Source: an uncultured Blautia sp. (GTDB taxonomy: Bacteria; Bacillota; Clostridia; Lachnospirales; Lachnospiraceae). From it: a stretch of 26,165 nt of DNA. The stretch spans positions 1-26,165 of the forward strand of contig CALIZJ010000099.1 in NCBI GenBank assembly GCA_938028845.1, read 5' to 3'. Position numbers and translations under genes: made by a program. Positions 1-6,308 of the stretch are shown here, one piece after another. Within the stretch, counting starts at the first letter, position 1, and the number at the start of each line of letters is the position of its first letter. A model generated the notes under the pieces. The model was not told the origin of the DNA. It saw nothing but the letters and a program-made list of their open reading frames with translations, and did no database searches.

Positions 1-107
1 AAAATGGAATTTAAGGTAACGCCCTCGGGGGCTGCCTTTCTTGGATTTCAAATCAACACCCAAAAGTCTTCCAGCCTATAAAACCCCATCGAAAAACATA
101 CGCAGAA

Positions 108-1080
108 TACAGAAAGACGGTCATCACTTTTTACTTATTTCAAAAATGATGACCGTCTTAACAATCTTCTTTATTCAAATTTTTTATCCTTTCATTCTTC
201 TGTTTATATAATTGATTCTTTCTATATACCCTACTTGATATATCTTAGAAATCAATTCTCTATATTCAGTTTTTTATTTCTTCTATATGTACATATCTTT
301 CGTTATTTCCTGCTCATAAACGATATGATTTAAGTATCATTCGATTTATTTAGAAAGTTAATAGATTTTTGAATTATAATTTCACGGATTATAATTCTTT
401 TTTTGGAGAAATAACGGATATACTTTTTCTTTGGCTTTTCAGCAATTATGAACTTAACTTCTTAAATCCCTAACTGCTTATACACTTTAATACTTCATCT
501 GTTCCTTAAATAACTTTCACTTTTGTGAATATATTCAAACCTGACAGATAAGCATCTTCTGTGAAAAAGTTCCTTGTGTATTTCTTCCTTTTTAATATCC
601 TGTGTGAAAAGATATTCTTCTGATGCAAAGCTTCGATTCATATCCTAATGTTGCTAATATGGATCTCAAAGTATCTTTCTTATTTATCTTTAAACTTCTC
701 TGGAACTCTTCTTCCAGACGAAATTCTAAAATAAGGAGTTATACCTTTTAATAAATGTTTCTTTACACATTTACCAAACTCTTTGTATCAGGTTCGTGAT
801 AGTTATTCAATATGAGTAACCGTTTCTATATACCTAGGATACAAAATCTTTTCCTGTGCTCTTTAGAGCTTTCTTCTTATCAGGATTTTCTTCTTTACTA
901 TTTATCGTGTATCAGGTCTTTCTTGCAGGAAATACGGTTCCTATCACTTGCTCATATTGATGGATTTCTTCTACTTTCCCACTGGACTCACCCTATCCTT
1001 TCCTCTTTTCATCCTTTTCATTGTAACATTTATACTATGAATTGAATGAATTTCTTTTGATTAGGTTGTTTTCTTTTGAT
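108..1080 (-). ncRNA. candidate large structured non-coding RNA (about 970 nt)
   Basis: No intact reading frame with a ribosome binding site exists here on either strand, but a near-consensus promoter (1087-1115) points leftward into it. The minus strand is purine-rich and full of nested inverted repeats. Plus-strand pairs seen: 114-126 with 147-159 (13 bp, extended by 128-132 with 142-146); 210-217 with 250-257 (8 bp, plus 221-224 with 246-249); 321-329 with 336-343 (one bulge); 371-380 with 388-397 (10 bp); 516-520 with 525-529; 497-502 with 544-549; 594-599 with 611-616; 635-643 with 657-665 (one mismatch); 699-705 with 712-718, stacked inside 693-698 with 720-725 and 679-685 with 729-735; 752-758 with 767-773; 782-793 with 832-845 (12 bp, 2-nt bulge) enclosing 802-805 with 817-820; 858-862 with 865-869 inside 853-856 with 881-884; 927-931 with 938-942. 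That density and nesting suggest a folded RNA in the size range of OLE, GOLLD or ROOL, but I cannot assign a class. AT-rich DNA gives chance pairs, and a decayed gene is the main alternative. The 3' end is uncertain. Confidence 0.5.
114..159 (-). terminator. 18-bp hairpin at presumed 3' end of the structured RNA
   Basis: Arms 114-126 and 147-159 pair perfectly (13 bp). The helix continues with TTTTT (128-132) against AAAAA (142-146) across one bulged C at 127, leaving a 9-nt loop. On the minus strand only a short TTTCTG follows, so it is a strong hairpin but not a textbook intrinsic terminator. It may be the 3' end or just another helix of the RNA. Confidence 0.4.
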
Positions 1081-1086
1081 GTGATT

Positions 1087-1115
1087 ATAATACCACCACG
1101 CCTCTTATTTGTCAA
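1087..1115 (-). promoter_or_regulatory. strong sigma-A promoter reading leftward, with AT-rich upstream element
   Basis: On the minus strand TTGACA (1115-1110), a 17-nt spacer and TATTAT (1092-1087). The -35 box is perfect and the -10 box has one mismatch. The 120 bases upstream of the -35 (1116-1240) are almost pure A/T tracts, which resembles an UP element, and contain no gene. No protein gene lies downstream, so its likely product is the structured RNA at 108-1080. Expected transcription start is near 1080. Confidence 0.7.
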
Positions 1116-1240
1116 CACATTTTTTCATTATTTTTAAAATAAATTATTTTTATATGTTCTGAATACATTTAAAACTGTTATTTATTTAAATTTTACATAA
1201 TTTTTAGAAAATTTAAACTTTCTAAAAGTTTTCACGGAGT

Positions 1241-1285
1241 AAACGATCACGCCGGCACATAAGCGTACCGGCGTGATCGTTTTTT
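1241..1285. terminator. bidirectional-type intrinsic terminator after the hydratase gene
   Basis: A perfect 15-bp stem (1241-1255 with 1268-1282) with a 12-nt loop starts right after the hydratase stop codon. The better T-run is on the plus strand (1280-1285); on the minus strand the stem is followed by TTT and then mixed sequence. It would also separate the hydratase transcript from the leftward promoter at 1087-1115. Confidence 0.8.
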
Positions 1286-3542
1286 ATCTTCTATTATAAT
1301 TGATCAGACAGCCTTTCAAGATGATTTCCCGTTCATCCTGTGTAAGTTCACCCAGTGTTACCTGAAATTCTTTCAGTTCTCCACCCTTTACTACGTAACC
1401 TTTAACAACGTCTGCCTTTTCTTCCACTGCTTTTCTGATCTCCGGGAAAAACAGATAATCCCCATTCTTAAATGGAAGTTCGCCCTCTTTAATGAGGAAG
1501 GGGAGCATACCCCAGTTGATCAGATTTGAGCGGTATCTCTTTGTAGCATATTCATTTGCAATATTCGCCCATCCTCCCAGGACTTTCTGACAGGATGCAG
1601 CCTGTTCGCGGGCTGAACCGTCTCCTGGCTTAACTGCGAAAATCGTACTGCCAACGCCTATATTCTTTTCATTTACATCTGCAAAGACACCCTTTACCGT
1701 ATCTAATACAGGTTTTAATTCAGCCAGTGCCTCTACCGGAGATTTTCCTTCTGAAATAGCCTGCTGCGCCTTCTGTACTTCCTTAGCCCGTCCTACGTAT
1801 GCCGGGTCCTTACGGGAAAGAGTAAACTCTGCCAGACCCAGAGGATTTGAACGGAAGGAGGACGTCTCTCCTGAAGGAATCAGCTCATCCGTAGTGGTGA
1901 CTGGATCATGGATCTCAGAAACTACTTTCAACACAAGGTTTTCTGCAAGAGCCGGCATGGACGGCCAGTCCTTGATGTTCGGACCAAAGTGAATCTCCAC
2001 GCTTGGATCTGCGATGCCTTTGCTGTCAAATACACGGTTTTCATAAATCGTCTTATCAAAGAAATATTTCTGCTTCCTGTAATCTCCTGTGTATTCCTCC
2101 GCTGAGGTAAGAAATCCTTTATTTGCTGCCGTAGCTGCAATAGAGCGGGCATCCATAAGAGCCACAGAAGAAATCTGTCCATTCTGGATCTTAGACCCTT
2201 CACGGTTAGGGAAGTTCCTGGTAGTATGGCGGATACTGAAGGCATTATTTGCCGGAGTATCCCCAGCCCCGAAGCAAGGTCCGCAGAAGGCTGTTTTTAC
2301 CACAGTACCTGTAGCAAGAAGATCTGCCAGGACGCCGTTTCTGGCAAGTTCCATATAAATAGGCGTACTTGCAGGATAAACACTTAAGGTAAAGGCATCG
2401 GAACCGATACTTGCTCCCCGAAGGATATCCGCTGCCGCACAGATATTTTCAAAGCCGCCGCCTGCACAGCCGGCAATGATCCCCTGCTCCACGTAAAGCT
2501 TTCCGTCCACTACTTTATCCTGAAGCGTAAATGGAACCTTTCCGTCCAGGCTTACCTGAGCTTTTTTCTCCACATCTGCCAGAATGTCATAAAGGTTTTC
2601 TTTTAACTCATCAATGGTGTATGTATTGCTGGGATGGAAAGGCATAGCGATCATTGGTTTGATTTCTTCCAGATCTATCTCCACACAGCCGTCGTAATAT
2701 GACACCTGACCTGGCTTTAACTCTTTGTACTCCTCTTCCCTTCCATGAACCGCATAAAACTCCCGGATCTTTTCGTCTGTCTGCCAGATAGAGGAAAGGC
2801 AGGTAGTCTCTGTGGTCATAACGTCTATTCCGATACGGAAATCTGCACTTAAATTAGCCACTCCCGGACCTACGAATTCCATAACTTTATTCTTTACGTA
2901 ACCGTTTGCAAATACTTTTCCGATAATGGCAAGGGCAACGTCCTGGGGTCCTACGCCCGGACGGGGAGTTCCCTTTAAATATATAGCCACGACACCGGGC
3001 ATATTGATATCATATGTCTGGGAAAGAAGCTGCTTAACAAGCTCCGGGCCGCCTTCTCCCATTGCCATGGTACCAAGAGCGCCATAGCGGGTATGACTGT
3101 CAGAACCAAGGATCATCTTGCCCCCTCCGGCAAGCATTTCTCTTGCATACTGATGAATAACGGCCTGGTGAGGCGGTACGTAAACTCCTCCGTACTTTTT
3201 CGCGCAGGTGAGGCCAAACATATGGTCATCTTCATTGATGGTTCCGCCTACTGCACAAAGGGAATTATGGCAGTTTGTCAGAACATACGGAACCGGAAAT
3301 TTTTCCAGGCCAGAAGCACGGGCTGTCTGGATAATCCCAACGAAAGTAATGTCATGGGAAGTCAGTTTATCAAATTTAATCTGTAATTTTTCCATATTTC
3401 CGGAAGTATTATGGTCTTTTAAGATGCCGTATGCGATAGTGTTTTCTGCAGCGGCTTCTTTGGATACAGGAAGTGAAGCCTGCTTTTCTTCTACGATCTC
3501 GCAGCCGTTCACCAGGTAAATGCCGGTGTCATATAGTTTCAT
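1284..3542 (-). CDS. aconitase-superfamily hydratase (YbhJ-like, 752 aa)
   Basis: Predicted [4Fe-4S] hydro-lyase of the aconitase/isopropylmalate isomerase superfamily, cytoplasmic. The sequence shows the superfamily signature GSDSHT in the N-terminal third, a cluster-ligand region GCAGGGFENIC aligning with the first aconitase cysteine, and the CxxC ligand pair in FCGPCFGAG. The C-terminal swivel domain carries RYRSNLINWGMLPF, like the R-x-x-x-x-N-L-x-x-x-G-x-L-P-L motif of aconitases. Its length matches the uncharacterized E. coli YbhJ type (about 750 aa) rather than AcnA (about 890 aa). The start is an ATG with GGAGG 8 nt upstream (3551-3555). It is monocistronic, with its own promoter (3696-3724) and terminator (1241-1285), and no citrate synthase or isocitrate dehydrogenase nearby. 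The substrate could be aconitate/citrate or another 2-hydroxyacid; the family call is secure, the substrate is not. Confidence 0.9.
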   Translation of the reverse strand: MKLYDTGIYLVNGCEIVEEKQASLPVSKEAAAENTIAYGILKDHNTSGNMEKLQIKFDKLTSHDITFVGIIQTARASGLEKFPVPYVLTNCHNSLCAVGGTINEDDHMFGLTCAKKYGGVYVPPHQAVIHQYAREMLAGGGKMILGSDSHTRYGALGTMAMGEGGPELVKQLLSQTYDINMPGVVAIYLKGTPRPGVGPQDVALAIIGKVFANGYVKNKVMEFVGPGVANLSADFRIGIDVMTTETTCLSSIWQTDEKIREFYAVHGREEEYKELKPGQVSYYDGCVEIDLEEIKPMIAMPFHPSNTYTIDELKENLYDILADVEKKAQVSLDGKVPFTLQDKVVDGKLYVEQGIIAGCAGGGFENICAAADILRGASIGSDAFTLSVYPASTPIYMELARNGVLADLLATGTVVKTAFCGPCFGAGDTPANNAFSIRHTTRNFPNREGSKIQNGQISSVALMDARSIAATAANKGFLTSAEEYTGDYRKQKYFFDKTIYENRVFDSKGIADPSVEIHFGPNIKDWPSMPALAENLVLKVVSEIHDPVTTTDELIPSGETSSFRSNPLGLAEFTLSRKDPAYVGRAKEVQKAQQAISEGKSPVEALAELKPVLDTVKGVFADVNEKNIGVGSTIFAVKPGDGSAREQAASCQKVLGGWANIANEYATKRYRSNLINWGMLPFLIKEGELPFKNGDYLFFPEIRKAVEEKADVVKGYVVKGGELKEFQVTLGELTQDEREIILKGCLINYNRR

Positions 3543-3582
3543 TTACATTTCCTCCATTCTGGGCACTCAGATGGGCAGCCAT
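3529..3582 (-). CDS. possible 17-codon leader peptide overlapping the hydratase start
   Basis: In the hydratase leader, ATG at 3582 has AAAGGAG (3592-3598) 9 nt upstream. It opens a frame reading MAAHLSAQNGGNVNETI that ends 14 nt inside the hydratase gene in another frame. The hydratase Shine-Dalgarno sequence lies inside this frame, encoding the Gly-Gly pair. This layout would allow translational coupling. No supporting homology is known to me; a fortuitous frame is quite possible. Confidence 0.25.
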   Translation of the reverse strand: MAAHLSAQNGGNVNETI

Positions 3583-3695
3583 CCTGCACATCTCCTTTAA
3601 GTTTCTAAATTCCCGCCCTGGCCAAACCAGTCATAAGCGGGCCGTTTTATTCTGTTCCTGCCGCGGTAGGTGCGGCAAAGGGCACGATATGCTTC

Positions 3696-3724
3696 ATTAT
3701 AGTTGATTTCCATAGAATAATCAA
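3696..3724 (-). promoter_or_regulatory. promoter of the hydratase gene
   Basis: Minus-strand TTGATT (3724-3719), a 17-nt spacer and a perfect TATAAT (3701-3696). It gives a leader of about 145 nt before the hydratase ATG. The rest of the 3543-3781 spacer shows no other feature beyond the possible leader peptide, and I see no clear terminator for the upstream transporter gene. Confidence 0.7.
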
Positions 3725-3781
3725 GCATGAGCGGATTTCACCAGCAGTTTCTCCCGCTGCCTCCGGTCATTTTCTTGTGCA

Positions 3782-5389
3782 TCATTTGTCTTCACACAGT
3801 CTTTTCCGGTCCATAAGTCCCAGCTTGTCTGACAGAAGGACCAGTTCCGCCTGTAAGAATGTCTGGCTGACTGCCGTAGCCACAAAGTCAAAGATCAAAT
3901 CCAGCGTCATGGTCAGGGCAAGCGCCTCTTCCGGAATCCCCAACTGCAAAAACATAACCGTATAACAGGTCAGTCCCCTGCCTGGTACCGGCGGCGCAGC
4001 GATTGCCAGGATTCCGCTGATCAATATTGCGATCAGCATCCAGGACAGGTTCATCTCCACCTGGTAACATTCTGCCATATACATTCCTACAATGAGAAAA
4101 TTAATGGCTGTTCCCGGCATATACATAACAATTCCCAAAGGGATTCCAAAATTCGTAATGCGTGAATTTATTCCCAGCTTTTCCTCACAGCAGTTCATGT
4201 TTACGCCAAAAGCAGCCGAAGAAGACGCCGTAGTCAGTGCGATCAAAAAGGTTGGCAGCATCTTTCTGACTAATAATACAAGATTTACTTTTTCTTTTAT
4301 GGAAACATATACCAGCACCACCCCTAAAAGCACAAACACAAGCAGCACATAGACGGCAACCGGCTTCCATGCCCCCGCAATCTGATCCAGGGAATCCGAA
4401 AGCATCATCTGGAACAGGCTTATAAAGATGAAAAAAGGTACAATCGCACTGAGCAGCTCCATTAAATATTGAACGACATAATTTGCCTGCTCTACGAATT
4501 TAGCAGCCGTCGCGGTCTGTTCTCCCAGGATCAGCAGGGCGATCCCTATGACCGCTGCGATCAAAATGATCTGCAGGGAATTTCCTTCTACAAAAGGCTG
4601 TACCACATTATCGGGTACAATATCCAGAAGCATCTGGAATACGCTTCCAAATTGAGAGCTTTCCATATTTTTCACAGACATATTCACCTTAAAAAAGGGA
4701 AGGCTCATAACAACCGACACTGCTGTCAGTAAAAATGTCACCCCGGTAAACCGCAGCATCATCTTTTTTCCGATCACGCCAAGGGTAGCTGTGTCTCCGA
4801 TGCTGTAGATTCCCCATGCCACCGACAAAAAGATCATAGGGCCTGCCACCGTACTTAAGGCGCCCAGGAAAGTGTCGAAAACAGGCGTCAGGATGCCGTC
4901 CCCGATCATTGTCCTTATATCAGCGGGCAGCATTCTTCCTGCAATTCCGCACACCATCGCGAGAACTACGGCAAGCACCAGCTTCAGGACCGGATTCATC
5001 TGCTTTTTATTAAGCTTTAATAGAATCTGGTTTTTGCCGTTCTTAAAGATATACTGGGGAGTCAGCCCCATATTTACCAGAAGCTTTCTGCTCCAGTCGC
5101 CATACTCATCTGTCTTTTCTTTCTCTTCCAGAGGGTTAAACCTCTCCCCCTGAATTTCCATCATAATAAAAGGTCTTCCCCATTTTTTCCCCATGGTAAG
5201 GATACAGGGAATATCTTCCCCAAAATGCTCCCGCATATTAAGCAAGATCTCCTCCATGGACAAACGGATCCTGGTGATATTTTTAGGTTCCATATCCAGT
5301 TTTCCCAGAAAATTTTGTATTTTCCCGGAAATATCGTCAATATCCGCCCCTTTTAGAGAATACCTTTCCATTGTTTTTTCCACTCTCAT
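3782..5389 (-). CDS. kinase-type ATPase-like domain fused to DAACS-family transporter (535 aa)
   Basis: Residues about 8-130 resemble a compact histidine-kinase/RsbW-type ATP-binding fold: an N-box-like helix with MEEILLN (residues 45-51) and a G1-like strand MMEIQGERFNP. A clear glycine-rich G2 lid is missing. From about residue 134 follow roughly eight membrane segments and re-entrant loops typical of the dicarboxylate/amino acid:cation symporter family: the serine-rich TTASSSAAF loop (387-394), the re-entrant-loop motif as YMPGTAIN (423-430) and a last helix with two conserved aspartates (497, 501). Compared with archaeal GltPh, NMDGT has become YMPGT, and R397, N401 and D405 align with Ala504, Ser508 and Leu512. 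Loss of these sodium and substrate-carboxylate ligands suggests a neutral or different substrate and altered coupling. The start is an ATG with AGGAG 8 nt upstream (5398-5402); an in-frame ATG 17 codons earlier lacks such a site. It has its own promoter at 5482-5510. Confidence 0.8.
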   Translation of the reverse strand: MRVEKTMERYSLKGADIDDISGKIQNFLGKLDMEPKNITRIRLSMEEILLNMREHFGEDIPCILTMGKKWGRPFIMMEIQGERFNPLEEKEKTDEYGDWSRKLLVNMGLTPQYIFKNGKNQILLKLNKKQMNPVLKLVLAVVLAMVCGIAGRMLPADIRTMIGDGILTPVFDTFLGALSTVAGPMIFLSVAWGIYSIGDTATLGVIGKKMMLRFTGVTFLLTAVSVVMSLPFFKVNMSVKNMESSQFGSVFQMLLDIVPDNVVQPFVEGNSLQIILIAAVIGIALLILGEQTATAAKFVEQANYVVQYLMELLSAIVPFFIFISLFQMMLSDSLDQIAGAWKPVAVYVLLVFVLLGVVLVYVSIKEKVNLVLLVRKMLPTFLIALTTASSSAAFGVNMNCCEEKLGINSRITNFGIPLGIVMYMPGTAINFLIVGMYMAECYQVEMNLSWMLIAILISGILAIAAPPVPGRGLTCYTVMFLQLGIPEEALALTMTLDLIFDFVATAVSQTFLQAELVLLSDKLGLMDRKRLCEDK

Positions 5390-5445
5390 TCTTTTTTCTC
5401 CTCGAATACAGGCCCGCATGCAGTATTTACCTGCCGTCATCCCGC

Positions 5446-5463
5446 CAGCACTTCAATGTGCTG
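5446..5463 (-). promoter_or_regulatory. small hairpin just downstream of the transporter promoter
   Basis: CAGCAC (5446-5451) and GTGCTG (5458-5463) form a 6-bp inverted repeat around a 6-nt loop, extended by one wobble and one further pair in RNA. It sits within about 10-30 nt of the expected start point, a typical operator or mRNA 5'-end hairpin position. The function is a guess. Confidence 0.35.
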
Positions 5464-5481
5464 ACGCAGCAATTTGTCAAC

Positions 5482-5510
5482 ATTATAATTCACCGCAAAC
5501 ACTTTCGCAA
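5482..5510 (-). promoter_or_regulatory. promoter of the fusion transporter gene
   Basis: Minus-strand TTGCGA (5510-5505), a 17-nt spacer and a perfect TATAAT (5487-5482). It lies about 95 nt upstream of the chosen ATG at 5389 and just past the end of the amylase pseudogene. This supports independent transcription of the transporter. Confidence 0.7.
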
Positions 5511-5594
5511 CTGATAATCCAGTTTTTATTTGCATATACGGTCATTTTGCCCGGCTTCCATGTCCTGCTGCCCCTGCGGGATCTGCAGCGGCCG

Positions 5595-6046
5595 TTACTC
5601 CACCTGTGCGTATATTTTTTCGTATGCTTTCTCGGGAATCCACACGGACACAGAGCCCCCGTTTACCAGAAATTCTCCTTCTCCCTTTTCGTCGATCACT
5701 ACAGGATGGGAAAAACGCCTCATGGCGTCGAAAAACCGTATTCCGGCAAAGCGCTGTCCCACCTGCATTTTCTTAGAGCCAGCCTTTTCATCTGTAAGCA
5801 GAACCGCCATGCCCGAATCCGGATGTGCACCGTCCCCTTCTGGTCAAACTCACCCAGATCATAGGTATCGTACACATCGTATCCCACGCTTGCCTTTCCT
5901 CCCGCCCATTTATATGCCGGCGGCAGCCAGATCATATTGATCCCCGCCTCTTTAAGCGCCTTCGCCTGTGCGCTGCAGCGGCTCCAGTGAAGGCCATTTT
6001 CCGGGAGATACCATTCAAAAAACTGCATCATTGTTTTATTTTCCAT
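5595..6046 (-). pseudogene. alpha-amylase (GH13) remnant with the catalytic core deleted
   Basis: The first 73 codons (6046-5828) match the N-terminus of cytoplasmic GH13 alpha-amylases: MMQFFEWYLP, then GINMIWLPPAYK, then VGYDVYDTYDLGEFDQKGTV. The sequence then jumps, two bases out of frame, to the C-terminal beta domain (5825-5595), reading HPDSGMAVLLTDEKAG and ending in NGGSVSVWIPEKAY. Family members are about 480-490 residues, so roughly 330 codons are gone, including the three catalytic acidic residues of the barrel. In the original frame translation runs on with junk to about 5720. The promoter (6104-6132), an SD-like AAAGGA and the ATG are intact, so a nonfunctional transcript may still be made. 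The deletion looks recent because both ends remain recognizable and otherwise undamaged. Confidence 0.88.
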
Positions 6047-6103
6047 TTATCGTTCACATCCTTTTAGGAAATCTGGTTTACTGTATCTGTTTTTCTCATT
6101 ATC

Positions 6104-6132
6104 ATTATATTTATTTGTAGGAAGAGTTGCAA
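6104..6132 (-). promoter_or_regulatory. intact promoter of the amylase pseudogene
   Basis: Minus-strand TTGCAA (6132-6127), a 17-nt spacer and TATAAT (6109-6104). About 57 nt separate the -10 box from the ATG at 6046. The interval between it and the terminator at 6216 shows nothing further. Confidence 0.7.
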
Positions 6133-6215
6133 GCAATCGGTAAAACCACGAATACCGTCCAGGGAAAACTCAGCAAAAAATCTGTTGTTTTATGAGGATA
6201 CCAGTAAAATGAAGT

Positions 6216-6243
6216 AAGGGACAGATCGTTTGATCTGTCCCTT
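6216..6243 (-). terminator. terminator of the two-component operon
   Basis: A perfect 12-bp stem (6216-6227 with 6232-6243) with a 4-nt loop. On the minus strand it is followed by a T-rich tract that includes CATTTTAC. A second, imperfect hairpin with AGACT/AGTCT ends (about 6251-6289) lies between it and the sensor kinase stop codon, so two hairpins follow the operon. Confidence 0.75.
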
Positions 6244-6308
6244 GGCATCCAGACTCCTGGCAGACAGGTTTCTACCTGCCGGCAGTCTCTATTTATATCT
6301 TCTTCGTC

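Noticed and set aside
660..760. Minus-strand frame reading EFRLEEEFQRSLKINKKD, considered as a decayed protein gene
   Set aside because: Only about 50 codons, no start or ribosome binding site, stops on both sides, and it coincides with well-paired stems (679-735). A decayed gene remains the main alternative to the RNA reading.
812..1045. 77-codon plus-strand open frame in the left gene-free region
   Set aside because: No ribosome binding site, Ser/Leu/Phe/His-rich composition typical of the reverse side of purine-rich sequence, and it overlaps the helices of the proposed minus-strand RNA.
3595..3713. Minus-strand 38-codon frame reading MEINYNEAYRALCRTYRGRN
   Set aside because: No ribosome binding site, and the TATAAT of a near-perfect promoter lies inside it.
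5193..5864. 223-codon plus-strand open frame
   Set aside because: Runs antisense across the transporter N-terminus, its promoter and the amylase pseudogene, with no ribosome binding site and no recognizable family; a shadow frame.
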